Source of the DNA: Pseudomonas campi | GTDB lineage: Bacteria; Pseudomonadota; Gammaproteobacteria; Pseudomonadales; Pseudomonadaceae | Assembly (NCBI RefSeq): GCF_013200955.2 | Contig: NZ_CP053697.2 | Location: 2,914,001 to 2,978,000 of the forward strand | Length of the DNA: 64,000 nucleotides | Reading direction: 5' to 3' | Notes under the pieces: model-generated | What the model was told of the DNA's origin: nothing | Seen by the model: the letters and a program-made list of their open reading frames with translations, nothing else | Databases searched by the model: none | Part shown: positions 1-10,845 of the stretch, piece by piece | Layout of the letters: each line of letters starts with the position of its first letter | How positions within the stretch are numbered: position 1 is the first letter of the stretch | Translations under genes and position numbers: made by a program

Positions 1-624
1 CAGCACCCACAGGGTCGCCGCCGCCTGGTTGGGCACCACTCGGTCGTAGACATTCATCACGAACAACGGGGCGAACAGGCCGATCAGGTTGATCAGCACG
101 CTGGCCGCCACCGCATCGATATACAGCCAGCGCGAGCGCTTGAGGGTGTCGCGGAACCAGGAACGGGTGCGCGGGATCAGGCTTTCCCGATCCAGGTCGT
201 GCTTGTGCCGCGGCTGGGCGAAGAACACCTCACCGGAGTAATCGGCAAGCAGCCGGTCCAGCTTGACCCGTACCTCGCCACCATCGCTTTCGCTGAGCAG
301 CAGACGGGCATGCTCGGCTTCGCACGCCAGCAGGACGGCGCTGCGGCCATCCTTCAACAACAGCAGGGCCGGCAAGGCCATGGCGGGAATCTGCTGCAAC
401 TCACGGCGCAACCAGCGCCCCTGCAAACCGGCACGGGCGGCCGCACGTGGCAGCAACTCGGCACTCAGGCGCTGGGCCGGCAAGGGCAACCCGGCCGTCA
501 GCATGGCGCGGGTAGCCGGGCGCTGGTGCAGGGCACAGAGCGACAGCAGGCTGTCCAGCAAGGGATCGTCGTAACGCGCCCGTGGATCACCCACTGGCTT
601 GGTCTGGCTGGTTTCTGCGGTCAC
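1..624 (-). CDS. Type I secretion ABC transporter (LapB family), N-terminal part, cut by window edge
   Basis: Inner-membrane ATPase/permease expected to export the neighbouring adhesin through a type I channel. I translated the minus strand from a GTG at 624. The product has an N-terminal C39-peptidase-like region (about residues 15-135) and then the start of the transmembrane domain, including the segments RSWFRDTLKRSRWLY and VYDRVVPNQAAATLWVL. It is clearly paralogous to the complete transporter at 41414, and closer than that copy to the Pseudomonas fluorescens LapB sequence as I remember it. The catalytic Cys region of true C39 peptidases is not evident, so the domain is probably a substrate-docking (CLD) version. 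The gene is divergent from the adhesin at 1250, so the two are probably a secretion pair. The ATP-binding domain lies outside the window. The start is uncertain because the frame stays open upstream; a weak GAGAG precedes the GTG. Confidence 0.88.
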   Translation of the reverse strand, partial: MTAETSQTKPVGDPRARYDDPLLDSLLSLCALHQRPATRAMLTAGLPLPAQRLSAELLPRAAARAGLQGRWLRRELQQIPAMALPALLLLKDGRSAVLLACEAEHARLLLSESDGGEVRVKLDRLLADYSGEVFFAQPRHKHDLDRESLIPRTRSWFRDTLKRSRWLYIDAVAASVLINLIGLFAPLFVMNVYDRVVPNQAAATLWVL

Positions 625-1249
625 GCGGGAACACTCTCGGTTCTTATCGCTTAAATCCGGCAAGCATTGCACAGGCAACACACTGCCGACTCAGCCCGGA
701 GACTCCTTGTAGGGGGCCATGCACCTTCCATGATGCAGATAATCTGAAAAATCCGGCTACGCGCCCTCTGCTAACCCTCTAGAAGGCACCTATGAGAGCC
801 GTCAGAACAGTGCCGGTAAACCAACATCAAAATCCTGACAAACACCTCAGCGCCAACTTTTCGCCTTTCGCTATTCCACCGACAACGCCACGCAGGCTTC
901 GGCCGAACAGCCTTTGCACCCGACGAAAACTCCAAAAATCAGGCACTTGCCGACAGGATCATGACCTATCAGTCATCCAGGGCAGGCGCGGCCTGGCGCC
1001 ACATGGCAACTGGCCATGACCGTTGATCGGAGACAGCCACAATCAGCTGAGATAGCAAAGTGACATAACAGGATTGATTGTTTAGCATGTTCCTTGCTCG
1101 GTCAATTAAACGGCATAAAGTCAATAGCCAACAACTATAAAACAATAGTTTGACGCTTGTTTTATGTCGCACCTCACAAATCTGTCGGTGTAGGCGCCTC
1201 GTGGTAGCCGGCCCGGAAGCCTGTAGTAGTCAGACAAAGGAGAGTCCTT
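625..1249. promoter_or_regulatory. Divergent intergenic region between exporter and adhesin genes
   Basis: No convincing gene is present in these 625 bases; the short ORFs have no ribosome site or family resemblance. The part from about 1050 to 1165 is AT-rich compared with its surroundings, as expected for a promoter. Two GTCAAT hexamers in the same orientation start at 1101 and 1120, and a TTGACG hexamer at 1149 could be a -35 element, but I see no strong -10 at the right distance. The adhesin ribosome site AAAGGAG is at 1236-1242. Confidence 0.5.
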
Positions 1250-4200
1250 ATGAGCAATGTCGTTGCGGTCGTCAAAGGCGTTGTCGGTCAGGTTATTGCA
1301 CTTTCACCTGAAGGCATTCAACGCCTTCTCGTCGAGGGTGATCGCCTGTTCCGTGGCGATCAGGTCATGACCGGACAGCAAGGCATGCTCAGTCTGCAAC
1401 TGCAGGGTGGTCAGGATCTCGAAATCGGTCAGAACAGCCAGTGGCTCGCCAGCACCGAAACCGATGCACAGCCCACGCAGGCGACCAAGGCACCTTCCGA
1501 GGACGAGCTCGAGGTAGAAGGACTGCAACAAGCCATCGCCGCGGGTGTCGACCCGACCACTGATCTCGCTGCTACTGCGGCTGGTCCGGGTGCCGGTGGT
1601 GCTGGCGGTGCTGGAGGAGCCGGTGGCGGCCACAGCTTCGTGCTGCTCAGCGAAACCGCGCAACAGCTTGATCCAACGGTAGGCTTTGCCACTGAAGGTC
1701 TGGATAACGCTTTCGTTGCCATTGAAGACGAGACGCCAGCACCCACGCCTGCCGCTGCAACCGCCACAGATGCCACGCCACCAGCCGCTGAGAACACCCC
1801 ACCGCCAGGTGATTCGTTCAACTTCGAGACTGCCGAAGACACACCGTTCGAAGGCCGCTTCCAACTCGTGGACGCGGATGGCGACAGCCTGACCTTCAGC
1901 CTGCTCGACGCACCGGACAACGGCCAGCTGACCCTGAGCCCGGATGGCAGCTGGCTGTACACCCCCAACCCCGACTACAACGGCCCCGACAGTTTCCAGG
2001 TTCAGGTCAGCGATGGCCGTGGTGGGTTCAACACCGTGGTGGTCAACATCGGTGTCACCCCGGTCAATGACGCCCCCATCGCCGTCGCCGATGCCGCCAC
2101 CGTCGCCGAAGGCGGCAGCGTGCTGATCGACCTGGCCGGCAACGACAGCGACAGCGATGACGGCCTCGACCTCGCCAGCATCGTCATCACCGGCAACCCG
2201 GCCAATGGCACCGTCACCGTCAACGCCGACGGCACCGTCAGTTATCAGCACGACGGTTCCGAGACCGCCGGCGACAGCTTCACCTACACCATCAAGGATG
2301 CCAGCGGCCAGGTTTCCAATCCGATCACCGTGACCGTCGGCGTCACCCCGAGCAATGACGCCCCGGTAGCCGTCGCCGATGCCGCCACCGTTGCCGAAGG
2401 CGGCAGCGTGCTGATCAATCTGGCCGGCAACGACACCGACAGCGACGACGGCCTCGACCTGGCTAGCATCGTCATCACCGGCAACCCGGCCAATGGCACC
2501 GTCACCGTCAACGCCGATGGCACCGTCAGCTACCAGCACGACGGCTCCGAAACCACTGGCGACAGCTTCACCTACACCATCAAGGACGCCAGCGGCCAGG
2601 TTTCCAACCCGGTCACCGTGACCCTCGGCGTTACCCCGGCCAACGACGCACCGTTGATCCGTGTACCGGATGCGCAGACCACCGCAGAAGACACCAGCAA
2701 GACCTTCTCCCTGCTGACGCAAAATGCCCTGGGTGTCTTCGACACCGAACAGGCCAACCTGAGCGTCACCCTCAGCGTCGAGCATGGCGTTCTCAATATC
2801 GGCCTCAACCTGCTCGGCGCCAGCCACACAGGCAGTGGCACAGACACCCTGACCATTACCGGTAGTGCGGCCGCCATCAACAACGCCATGGCCCAGCTTA
2901 ACTACGTGCCAGACGCCAATTATTTCGGCCTGGACAACCTGCAAATCAGCGCCAGCGATGGCCAGACAACGACTAACGACTCGGTAACCATCACCGTAAC
3001 GCCAGTCAATGATGCTCCAGTTGCCAGCCCGGACAGCGCGGACGTCTTCGAAGGCGGTGCCAGCGTCAGCGGCCAGATTGTCGCGAGCGATATCGACCAG
3101 GCGCCTGGCGTAGCCCTGCAGTTCAGCACCTCAGCCAGTATCGCCGGTCTGACCTTCAACCCCGATGGCAGCTGGAGTTTCGACCCTAGCCATCCTGCCT
3201 ATGAATACCTGGCCAACGGCCAGGAACTGGAAATCAGTGTTCCGTTCACCGTCACCGACGACCAGAACGCCAGCACGGCCAACAGCCTGACCATTACCGT
3301 GACGGGCACCAACGACGGCCCGGTGGTTGACGTCGCCGGTTCCGACACCAGCGCCGACCTGAACGAAACCAATGCACCGCTCAGCGCCAGTGGCACTGTG
3401 CTGTTCAGCGATCTCGACAGCGGCGACACGCCCGCCACCACCCACACCGCCAGCACCATCAGCGCCACTGGCATTGCCCTCAGCGCCGCCCAGCAGGACG
3501 CCATCGCCGATGCCTTCAGCGTCGATGCCGATGGCAACTGGAGCTTCAACCTGGCCTCGCCGGACTACCTCGCCGACGGTGATGTGGTCACCGCCGTATT
3601 TACCGTCACCGTCACCGATGACAGCGGTGCAACCGCCACCCAGGACGTCACCCTGACCGTCACCGGCAGCAACGATGCGCCCGTGATCGACGTCGCCGGT
3701 TCCGACACCAGCGCCGACCTGAACGAAACCAATGCACCGCTCAGCGCCAGTGGCACTGTGCTGTTCAGCGATCTCGACAGCGGCGACACGCCCGCCACCA
3801 CCCACACCGCCAGCACTATCAGCGCCACCGGCATTGCCCTCAGCGCCGCTCAGCAGGACGCCATCACCGATGCCTTCAGCATCGATGCCAATGGCAACTG
3901 GAGCTTCAACCTGGCCTCGCCGGACTACCTCGCCGACGGTGATGTGGTCACTGCCGTGTTCACCGTCACCGTCACCGATGACAGCGGCGCAACCACCACC
4001 CAGGACGTCACCCTGACCGTCACCGGCAGCAACGATGCGCCCGTGATCGACGTCGCCGGCTCCGACACCAGCGCCGCCCTGAACGAAACCGATGCACCGC
4101 TCAGCGCCAGTGGCACTGTGCTGTTCAGCGATATCGACAGTGGCGACACGCCGGCCACCACTCACACCGCCAGCACCATCAGCGCCACCGGCATCGCCCT

Positions 4201-7200
4201 CAGCGCCGCCCAGCAGGACGCCATCACCGATGCCTTCAGCATCGATGCCAATGGCAACTGGAGCTTCAACCTGGCCTCGCCGGACTACCTCGCCGACGGT
4301 GATGTGGTCACTGCCGTGTTCACCGTCACCGTCACCGACGACAGCGGTGCAACCGCCACCCAGGACGTCACTCTGACCATTACCGGCAGCAACGATGCGC
4401 CTAGCGTTGACGTCGGCCTGGCCACGATTAGCGGTACAGAAGACACCGCCATCGTCCTGAACTGGACTGACTTCGGCATCAGCGATGTCGATTCGCTGGA
4501 CAGCGACCTGGGCGTGATCATCAGTCAGCTCCCAGCCGCCGGCAGCCTGAGTTTCGAGCAAAGCCCGGGCAACTGGGTCGCCGTTACCCCGGATCAGCTC
4601 ATCAGCAAAGCCGATATCGAAGCGGGCAAGCTGCACTTTGAACCGGCGGCGCATGAGTCGGGGCACGACGGCTTTGCCGGCACCGGCCTGGGCAACCTGC
4701 AGGCCGACTATGCACAGATCGGCTTCAAGCCCTTCGACGGCATGGATGAAGGCACCGCCAGCACCCTGACCCTCGATATCACCCCGGATGCCGACGCCCC
4801 CAGCCTGATCCTGAACGGCACGGCCGTAGCGGCCGCCACCGATTTCCAGAGTGCGCCGCTGAATGGCGCCAGCTGGTCGGCCAGCATCAACGCTTCCAGC
4901 CTGAACACCGGACTGGGCAGCACCTGGAATACCAGCAACCCGGGCGGCCTGCTGGAAATCGGCACCCAGGGGACCTACCTCGGCGACGGCAGCCCCAACC
5001 AGGTGATCGAGCTTGAACGCATCACCGGGGACACTGCCAACCTGTTCACCGACATTACCGCCAAGGCCGGCAGCTCTTACTCACTCGACTTCGACTACTC
5101 GCCACGCGCAGGTCAGACTAGCAACTCCGAAATCCAGGTGTTCTGGGGCGGAAACCTGATTGCCACCCTCAACGCCGCGAGCGTGGGCTTCCAGCACTTC
5201 CACTTCGACCTGCCGGCAGACGCAGATGGCACCTACCGTCTCGAGTTCAGGGCTACCGACAGCAATAGCCTGGGTGGCGTGCTGGATAACATTCAGCTGC
5301 TGGATGTGCGCAATACCGGCGATGAGGACAGCTGGATTCGCCTGTCCAGTATCGATGCCCAGCTGGTTGACGGCGACAGCTCGGAAGCGCTTGCGGTCAG
5401 CATCGCCAATATCCCGGTTGGCGCAACGCTGAAGGACAACCAAGGCCACACCTTTACCGCTGCGCCTGGCAGCACTCAGGCGGATGTGAGCGACTGGGAT
5501 CTGTCGACCCTGTCGATTCTCCCCCCGAGCAACTACAACGGCAGCTTCAACCTCGAGATCAAAGCCACCTCGACCGAAACCAGCAATCTGGACTCCGCCG
5601 AAACCACCCAGAGCCTGACCGTGATCGTCCTGCCCGTGAACGACGCCCCGGTCGCCGTCGCCGATACCGCCACGGTTGCCGAGGGCGGCAACGTGCTGAT
5701 CGACCTGGCTGACAACGACACAGACAGCGATGACGGCCTCGATCTTGGCAGCATCGTCATCACCGCCAACCCGCTCAACGGCACCGTCACCGTCAACACC
5801 GACGGCACCGTCAGCTACCAGCACAACGGCTCCGAGACCACTGGCGACAGCTTCACCTACACCATCCAAGATGCCAGCGGCGAGACCTCCAACCCGGTCA
5901 CCGTCACTGTCGGCGTTACCCCGGTCAACGACGCGCCAGCGGCGGACAGTGCCTCGTTCAACGCCACACAAGGCGGCAGCCCTGTAGTGATTGCGCTAAG
6001 TGGCAGCGACCAGGACGCGGGCGACAGTGTCGAGTCGTTCCGCATCACTTCCTTGCCCGAGGAAGGCAGCCTGCTGCTCAACGGCGTGGCCATCAGCGCA
6101 GCGGCGATCGCGGCTGGAACCGCCATCGTCACCAGCACCCAGATTGCCGACGGCCTGCTCACCTACCAACCGAACAACAGCTTCGACTCGCAGAACGACG
6201 GCCCGGCACCGACTTTCACGTTCCAGGCCTACGATGGCGAAAGCTACAGCGCCGCGGCCACCGTCACCCTCAACGTCGCCGATGCCACGCCCACCGCCAT
6301 CGACGACTTTGCCAGCCTGACCGAAGGCACCCAAGCCAGCACGGTCAACCTGGTGATCATGCTCGACACCTCGACCAGCATGGTCGATGCCACCTATGGC
6401 GCGGTTATCAGCCTGCCGGGCGGCGGCACCACCACGCGCTTCGAGCTGGCCAAGGATGCCCTGGAAAACCTGATCAACAGCTACGGCAGCTCGCTGCAGA
6501 ACGTGATGCTGGTGACCTTCAACGGCAGCGCCACCTTCCAGGGCTGGTTCGACCCGAGCAGCGCCATCAGCACCATCCAGGGCCTCGGCACTGCCAACGG
6601 CACGGACTTCGACGGTGCCCTGCAGCAGGTGCAGCAGAACTACGGCACCCCGGCTGACGTCGACCATACCTATGTGTATTTTGTCTCCGACGGTTTCCCT
6701 GCGACCCCGCTGGGCGCCGTGTCGGCTACCACCTCGGTCTCCGCCAGTGAACGCGCTGATTGGGTCGACTTTCTCGAGAGCAACGCTATCGACGCCGCCT
6801 ATGCGGTGGGCGTAGGTGCCGATCTGACCAGCGACTACGCACAGAGCAACCTGGACACGGTGGCCTGGTCCCCGACCGGAAACCCAACCCTGACCTGGAA
6901 CAGCAACGACGGCCTGCTCTACGACCCGGGCGATCTCGTGCAGGCCAATAGCACCCACAACAGCAACACCATCGTGGTGGCCGACCCACTGGATCTCGAC
7001 GGCGTGCTACAGGGCACCGTACCGGTGTTCGAAGGTGAGCTGCTCAACGGCAGCATCTCCGGCAGCATCGCCGATGATTTCGGTGCCGACGGCACGGCGG
7101 CGCAGAAGATCGTCGCCGTCAGCCTGGACACCGATGGCAACGGGGTCGGCGATGTCAACGCCAGCTTCGACGGCACCAACTACTCGCTGAGCCTGGGCGC

Positions 7201-8653
7201 CAATATCGGCACCCTGCAGATCAATGCACAGACCGGCAACTACACCTTCAGCCCGGCCGCCGGCTCCGACATACAGAACGACACCACCTACCAGGTGCGT
7301 TACACCATTGAGGACGGTGATGGCAGCCAGAGCAGCGCCACTCTGCATCTGACACTGCAAGACCGCAGCGAGGTCAGCGCCTATGACAATAGCGCCCAAG
7401 CCACACTGACCGCCCAGACCACCAGCAGCACCAACCTCAGTAGCTTCACGGTGTCCGACAACTGGGATATCAGCGGTAACAGCAGCAACGGCAATGGTGG
7501 CAGCTTCACGGTCAGCGGCGGCACCGCCAGCCTGAGCTTCGACGTAGCCACCAGCGGACGCAGCAATGAAAGCTTCAGTTACCAGTTGCAGGTCGCCGTC
7601 GGTGGCGGTTGGGCCGTGGTGCCCGGAGTGACCGGTAGCCTAAGCAATGGCTCGCTGAGCCTGGACAACCTGGCCCCCGGCAGTTACCGCCTGCAGGTTT
7701 CGGTACGCGACAACAACCTAGACTTCCAGACCGCCAGCGTCACCCTTAGCAATCTGGTGCTGCTGACAACCCTGAGCGTGCCCAACGTAGTGGCCAGCGA
7801 AGCCAGCGGCAATGTCATCAGCAACCCCAACAACCACCCTGGCAGCAGCGATGCCTGGGGCGCCGTGGACGACCTTGGCAGCGAGGGGGCGATTGTCAGC
7901 GCCATCAATGGCCTCGGCTTCAGCGGCTCGACCACTGTCACCGGCCTCTATGGTTCGCTGACCATCAGCGACACCGGCCAATACACCTACACCCCCTTCG
8001 CCAATATGGCGAACCTGGGCCAGAGCGAGACCTTCAGCTACACCCTGACCCAACCGGATCTCGACAGCTCCACCGCACAGCTGGTAATCGACATCGTTGC
8101 CAGCACCAGTACCACCACGCCCATCAGCGGCGATGGTGCCCTGGCTGGCGGTTCGAGCACCGATGTCCTGCTGGGTGGCGCGACGGCCGACACCCTCAGC
8201 GGCCTGGATGGCAACGACCATCTGGAAGGCAAAGGTGGCGTCGACAACCTGCTCGGCGGTGAGGGTGACGACATCCTTATCGGCGGCACCGGCAACGACA
8301 ACCTGTGGGGCGAAGGTGGCAGCGATACCTTCGTCTGGCATGCCGGCGATACCGGCGCCGATGTGATCAAGGACTTCGATCTGGGGCAGGACAAGATCGA
8401 CCTCAGCGACCTGCTGCAGGGCGAAGAAAATGCCAGCGATATCGGCGACTACATCAAGCTCAGCGCCAGCGGCGATACCCTGCTGGTGAGCAGCACCGGC
8501 AGCCTCGATGCCACCGGCAGCAATGCCGACGTCAGCATCCAGCTGGAGGGGGTAAACCTCAGTGATCCAGGCCTGAACCTGGGTGCCACCCCGGCCGCGA
8601 TCATCAACTCGCTGATCGCCGGCTCCGACCCAACTGTGAAACTGGATCACTGA
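1250..8653 (+). CDS. Large RTX adhesin with LapG-cleavable retention module (MapA/LapA-like)
   Basis: Secreted, cell-surface adhesin of 2467 residues. In order I see: a retention module (1 to about 95) that matches the start of the LapA-type protein at 39532; a TAAG motif at residues 109-112, the di-alanine site cut by LapG; a Gly/Ala linker; cadherin/VCBS-type repeats, including two 96-residue and three 120-residue copies; a jelly-roll-like segment (about 1185-1355); another cadherin-like copy; a von Willebrand A domain with MIDAS DTSTS at 1706-1710; and C-terminal RTX nonapeptides with GGxGxDxL pattern (about 2300-2380) followed by an acidic secretion end. Retention modules plug the outer-membrane TolC-like pore until LapG cuts them. 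A good ribosome site (AAAGGAG) precedes the ATG and a terminator follows the stop. Size and position beside a second exporter fit MapA of P. fluorescens, but orthology is inference. Confidence 0.93.
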   Translation: MSNVVAVVKGVVGQVIALSPEGIQRLLVEGDRLFRGDQVMTGQQGMLSLQLQGGQDLEIGQNSQWLASTETDAQPTQATKAPSEDELEVEGLQQAIAAGVDPTTDLAATAAGPGAGGAGGAGGAGGGHSFVLLSETAQQLDPTVGFATEGLDNAFVAIEDETPAPTPAAATATDATPPAAENTPPPGDSFNFETAEDTPFEGRFQLVDADGDSLTFSLLDAPDNGQLTLSPDGSWLYTPNPDYNGPDSFQVQVSDGRGGFNTVVVNIGVTPVNDAPIAVADAATVAEGGSVLIDLAGNDSDSDDGLDLASIVITGNPANGTVTVNADGTVSYQHDGSETAGDSFTYTIKDASGQVSNPITVTVGVTPSNDAPVAVADAATVAEGGSVLINLAGNDTDSDDGLDLASIVITGNPANGTVTVNADGTVSYQHDGSETTGDSFTYTIKDASGQVSNPVTVTLGVTPANDAPLIRVPDAQTTAEDTSKTFSLLTQNALGVFDTEQANLSVTLSVEHGVLNIGLNLLGASHTGSGTDTLTITGSAAAINNAMAQLNYVPDANYFGLDNLQISASDGQTTTNDSVTITVTPVNDAPVASPDSADVFEGGASVSGQIVASDIDQAPGVALQFSTSASIAGLTFNPDGSWSFDPSHPAYEYLANGQELEISVPFTVTDDQNASTANSLTITVTGTNDGPVVDVAGSDTSADLNETNAPLSASGTVLFSDLDSGDTPATTHTASTISATGIALSAAQQDAIADAFSVDADGNWSFNLASPDYLADGDVVTAVFTVTVTDDSGATATQDVTLTVTGSNDAPVIDVAGSDTSADLNETNAPLSASGTVLFSDLDSGDTPATTHTASTISATGIALSAAQQDAITDAFSIDANGNWSFNLASPDYLADGDVVTAVFTVTVTDDSGATTTQDVTLTVTGSNDAPVIDVAGSDTSAALNETDAPLSASGTVLFSDIDSGDTPATTHTASTISATGIALSAAQQDAITDAFSIDANGNWSFNLASPDYLADGDVVTAVFTVTVTDDSGATATQDVTLTITGSNDAPSVDVGLATISGTEDTAIVLNWTDFGISDVDSLDSDLGVIISQLPAAGSLSFEQSPGNWVAVTPDQLISKADIEAGKLHFEPAAHESGHDGFAGTGLGNLQADYAQIGFKPFDGMDEGTASTLTLDITPDADAPSLILNGTAVAAATDFQSAPLNGASWSASINASSLNTGLGSTWNTSNPGGLLEIGTQGTYLGDGSPNQVIELERITGDTANLFTDITAKAGSSYSLDFDYSPRAGQTSNSEIQVFWGGNLIATLNAASVGFQHFHFDLPADADGTYRLEFRATDSNSLGGVLDNIQLLDVRNTGDEDSWIRLSSIDAQLVDGDSSEALAVSIANIPVGATLKDNQGHTFTAAPGSTQADVSDWDLSTLSILPPSNYNGSFNLEIKATSTETSNLDSAETTQSLTVIVLPVNDAPVAVADTATVAEGGNVLIDLADNDTDSDDGLDLGSIVITANPLNGTVTVNTDGTVSYQHNGSETTGDSFTYTIQDASGETSNPVTVTVGVTPVNDAPAADSASFNATQGGSPVVIALSGSDQDAGDSVESFRITSLPEEGSLLLNGVAISAAAIAAGTAIVTSTQIADGLLTYQPNNSFDSQNDGPAPTFTFQAYDGESYSAAATVTLNVADATPTAIDDFASLTEGTQASTVNLVIMLDTSTSMVDATYGAVISLPGGGTTTRFELAKDALENLINSYGSSLQNVMLVTFNGSATFQGWFDPSSAISTIQGLGTANGTDFDGALQQVQQNYGTPADVDHTYVYFVSDGFPATPLGAVSATTSVSASERADWVDFLESNAIDAAYAVGVGADLTSDYAQSNLDTVAWSPTGNPTLTWNSNDGLLYDPGDLVQANSTHNSNTIVVADPLDLDGVLQGTVPVFEGELLNGSISGSIADDFGADGTAAQKIVAVSLDTDGNGVGDVNASFDGTNYSLSLGANIGTLQINAQTGNYTFSPAAGSDIQNDTTYQVRYTIEDGDGSQSSATLHLTLQDRSEVSAYDNSAQATLTAQTTSSTNLSSFTVSDNWDISGNSSNGNGGSFTVSGGTASLSFDVATSGRSNESFSYQLQVAVGGGWAVVPGVTGSLSNGSLSLDNLAPGSYRLQVSVRDNNLDFQTASVTLSNLVLLTTLSVPNVVASEASGNVISNPNNHPGSSDAWGAVDDLGSEGAIVSAINGLGFSGSTTVTGLYGSLTISDTGQYTYTPFANMANLGQSETFSYTLTQPDLDSSTAQLVIDIVASTSTTTPISGDGALAGGSSTDVLLGGATADTLSGLDGNDHLEGKGGVDNLLGGEGDDILIGGTGNDNLWGEGGSDTFVWHAGDTGADVIKDFDLGQDKIDLSDLLQGEENASDIGDYIKLSASGDTLLVSSTGSLDATGSNADVSIQLEGVNLSDPGLNLGATPAAIINSLIAGSDPTVKLDH
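2072..2647 (+). repeat. Two tandem 288-bp cadherin-like coding repeats (third copy near 5642-5929)
   Basis: Two adjacent 96-residue units begin at 2072 and 2360. They share long identical stretches at DNA and protein level, for example VAEGGSVLI and [14 protein letters not shown] more diverged copy lies at about 5642-5929. These are extension modules of the adhesin stalk. Confidence 0.85.
3326..4405 (+). repeat. Three tandem 360-bp VCBS-type coding repeats
   Basis: Units start at 3326, 3686 and 4046, each encoding 120 residues beginning V(D/I)DVAGSDTSA and containing [17 protein letters not shown]. The DNA is nearly identical between copies, so the number of units is likely to vary by recombination and is prone to assembly error. 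Confidence 0.92.
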
Positions 8654-8690
8654 TCCGCCCATCCGGGCAAAAAGTCCGCGCTAAAAGAAA

Positions 8691-8721
8691 GCCAGTCTGC
8701 CGAAAGGCAGGCCGGCTTTTT
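8691..8721 (+). terminator. Intrinsic terminator after the 2467-residue adhesin
   Basis: An 11-base stem (8691-8701 with 8706-8716, one mismatch and one G-U pair) closes a GAAA loop and is followed by five T. It lies 38 bases after the adhesin stop codon. Confidence 0.85.
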
Positions 8722-8881
8722 CATGGCCATTTAGCCGCTCACTGTTGCACTGCACACAAGCCTTTGTGGCAGCGGACTCCGATGCAAAGGTACCTGGCAA
8801 TCAGGTTGTATGTAGAGGCGCCGGCTGACCTGTAGGGTGCGCCGTGCACACGAGCCCGATCAGGTGATGCCGCAGCGCAAC

Positions 8882-9907
8882 CTAGGCTCCGGCAAACTGC
8901 TCGACCGCTACCAGCTCGCCATCCAGCAATGGCTGGTGGGTCAGGAACTCCAGAGCCGAGGTGCGCCAGGACTGGCGCGCCGCCCGTTCGGCACATAGCC
9001 CACGATCCAGTTGCAAAGCGTCCAGGCAGGCCTGGCGCAGGTCCTCACTCATCACCCCGGTCAGCCCCGGTTCCAGCACATCCAGCGGCCCTGCTACGGG
9101 AAAGGCCGCCACCGGTGTACCGCAGGCCAGGGCCTCGAGCATCACCAGGCCATAGGTATCGGTGCGCGAGGGGAACACCAGCACGCTGGCCGTGGCGAAG
9201 GATTGCGCCAGCTCGGCGCCCTGCTGGTAGCCGAGAAAGCGCGCCTGCGGATAAGCCGTCTGCAACTCGGCACGCTGCGGTCCATCACCCACCACGTATT
9301 TTTCCCCCGGCAGATCCAGATCGAGAAAAGCGCGCAGGTTCTTCTCCGCCGCCAGGCGCCCGACATAGAGGAACACCGGTTCGCCCGATGCCTCGCCCTG
9401 CGGCCGGAACAGGCTGCAGTCCACCCCCTTGCGCCACAATTGCAAGCGGCGCAGGCCCTGGGCCATAAACTCCTCGCGCATGCGCTCGGTGCTCACCAGC
9501 ACCGCCTGGCTCGGGCGGTGGAAGCGGCGCAGGTAGGCGTAGCCCCAACTCAATGGAATCTGCGGCCAGCGGCTGTGCACATACTCGGGGAAACGGGTGT
9601 GAATGGCGCTGGAGAAGGCCAGCCCACGCTGGACTAGCCAGCGCCGGGCAGCCCAGCCGAGCGGGCCTTCGGTAGCCAGGTGCACGCAGTCCGGGCGGAA
9701 CTCGCGGATCGCCGGGCCGACCTTCCATAGATTCCAGGCCAGCGGAATCTCCGGGTAACTGGGACAAGGCAAGGCGCGAAAATCGGCAGGTGACAGCAGC
9801 TTGACCAGATGGCCTAGCCCGCGCAGTTCACTGACCAGCGCCTGCAAGCTGGTGACCACGCCATTGACCTGCGGCAGCCAGGCATCGCTGACGATCAGAA
9901 TCCTCAT
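8882..9907 (-). CDS. GT4-family glycosyltransferase, Agt-like glycolipid synthase candidate
   Basis: Cytoplasmic or peripheral membrane glycosyltransferase of 341 residues with a GT-B fold. The N-terminus MRILIVSDAWLPQVNGVV and the C-terminal TDTYGLVMLEALACGTPVA segment are typical of the MgtA/PimB-like branch that transfers sugars to diacylglycerol or related lipids. The ATG at 9905-9907 overlaps the stop of the upstream phosphoesterase (ATGA), so the two are translationally coupled. In bacteria that remodel membranes under phosphate starvation, PlcP degrades phospholipids to diacylglycerol and an adjacent Agt glycosylates it; gene order and the Pho-box-like site upstream fit that role. The specific sugar and acceptor cannot be read from the sequence. 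The longer open frame upstream of 9907 overlaps the phosphoesterase and is rejected as start. Confidence 0.85.
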   Translation of the reverse strand: MRILIVSDAWLPQVNGVVTSLQALVSELRGLGHLVKLLSPADFRALPCPSYPEIPLAWNLWKVGPAIREFRPDCVHLATEGPLGWAARRWLVQRGLAFSSAIHTRFPEYVHSRWPQIPLSWGYAYLRRFHRPSQAVLVSTERMREEFMAQGLRRLQLWRKGVDCSLFRPQGEASGEPVFLYVGRLAAEKNLRAFLDLDLPGEKYVVGDGPQRAELQTAYPQARFLGYQQGAELAQSFATASVLVFPSRTDTYGLVMLEALACGTPVAAFPVAGPLDVLEPGLTGVMSEDLRQACLDALQLDRGLCAERAARQSWRTSALEFLTHQPLLDGELVAVEQFAGA

Positions 9908-10710
9908 GCCACCTGCCCGATGGCCAGCTCGGCCTCGCGTGCCTGCGCCTCGGCCAGGCGGTACAGCTCGATGCTGCCGTCCAGGTGTTCGATCAGCGCC
10001 GTGCAGGACTCCACCCAGTCGCCACAGTTGAGGTACTCGACCTCCCCCACCTTGCGGATCTCGGCATGGTGGATGTGTCCGCAGACCACGCCGTCGAAGC
10101 CGCGTTTGACGCACTCGTGGGCGATGGCCTCCTCGAAGTCGCTGATGAAGCTCACCGCGGTCTTGACCTTGTGCTTGAGGTAGGCCGACAGCGACCAGTA
10201 GCCGTAGCCATAACGCTCGCGCCAGTGGTTGAGCCAGCGGTTGAGGGTCAGGGTGAACTCGTAGGCGCTGTCGCCGAGAAAGGCCAGCCAGCGGTGGTAA
10301 CGGGTGATCACGTCGAACTGGTCGCCGTGGATCACCAGCAATTTGCGCCCGTCGGCGGTGACGTGCTCGGCCTCGTCGACCAGCTGGATATTGCCGAGGA
10401 TCAGCGTCGAGTAACGGCGCAGGAATTCATCGTGGTTACCGGTGACGTAGATCACCTCGGTGCCGCGCTTGCTCATGGTGAGCAGGCGGCGAATCACATT
10501 GGTATGGGCCTGCGGCCAGTAGATGCCGCTGCGTAGCTTCCAGCCATCGATGATGTCGCCGACCAGGTAGACCTTGTCCGCCTGGTAGCACTTGAGGAAC
10601 TCTGCGAGGCGTTCGGCCTGGCAGTCGCGGGTGCCCAGGTGCACATCGGAAATCCACAAGGTGCGGACTCGTTGCTTGCGGCTGGGTTTGCTGCGCTCGG
10701 CGATGCTCAT
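9904..10710 (-). CDS. plcP: PlcP-type metallophosphoesterase (often annotated UDP-2,3-diacylglucosamine diphosphatase)
   Basis: Calcineurin-like phosphoesterase of 268 residues. The metal-binding motifs appear in order: DVHLG, GDIIDGW, GNHDE, IHGDQFD and CGHIHH. It resembles LpxH but is not near lipid A genes. Instead it is coupled to a GT4 glycosyltransferase, the arrangement known for PlcP, a phospholipase C that releases diacylglycerol from phospholipids during phosphate limitation. Three 11-base Pho-box-like repeats lie about 50 bases upstream of the ATG, which supports control by PhoB. The alternative is a second LpxH-like pyrophosphatase, which I consider less likely from context. Confidence 0.8.
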   Translation of the reverse strand: MSIAERSKPSRKQRVRTLWISDVHLGTRDCQAERLAEFLKCYQADKVYLVGDIIDGWKLRSGIYWPQAHTNVIRRLLTMSKRGTEVIYVTGNHDEFLRRYSTLILGNIQLVDEAEHVTADGRKLLVIHGDQFDVITRYHRWLAFLGDSAYEFTLTLNRWLNHWRERYGYGYWSLSAYLKHKVKTAVSFISDFEEAIAHECVKRGFDGVVCGHIHHAEIRKVGEVEYLNCGDWVESCTALIEHLDGSIELYRLAEAQAREAELAIGQVA

Positions 10711-10760
10711 CGGCGTTCTCCGCTGGGTTTAGCGCGAGCGTGCACGCCATGGGTGAAGGC

Positions 10761-10793
10761 ACTGTGACAAGGTGATTGCAATGCAGTGACAAG
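10761..10793 (-). promoter_or_regulatory. Pho-box-like array upstream of plcP
   Basis: Read on the minus strand, three consecutive 11-base units occur: CTTGTCACTGC, ATTGCAATCAC and CTTGTCACAGT. PhoB sites are direct repeats of a TGTCA-type heptamer every 11 bases. Units one and three match well and the middle one is degenerate. The array ends about 50 bases before the plcP start codon. Confidence 0.65.
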
Positions 10794-10845
10794 CCGCCGG
10801 GGCGCGACAGCGGTGTAGACTGCGCGCTCGTTTGAGGAGCCAGCC

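Noticed and set aside
1149..1177. Sigma-70 promoter TTGACG plus -10 before the first adhesin
   Set aside because: No acceptable -10 hexamer at 16-18 bases; kept only as a remark in the intergenic entry.
1304..2944. 546-codon antisense frame over the first adhesin
   Set aside because: Shadow of the repeat-rich adhesin; Gly/Ala/Val-rich with no start signals.
8722..8881. Gene between the first adhesin terminator and the glycosyltransferase
   Set aside because: The ORF seen there on the minus strand has no ribosome site and overlaps repeat-like GTAGGGTGCGCCG sequence.
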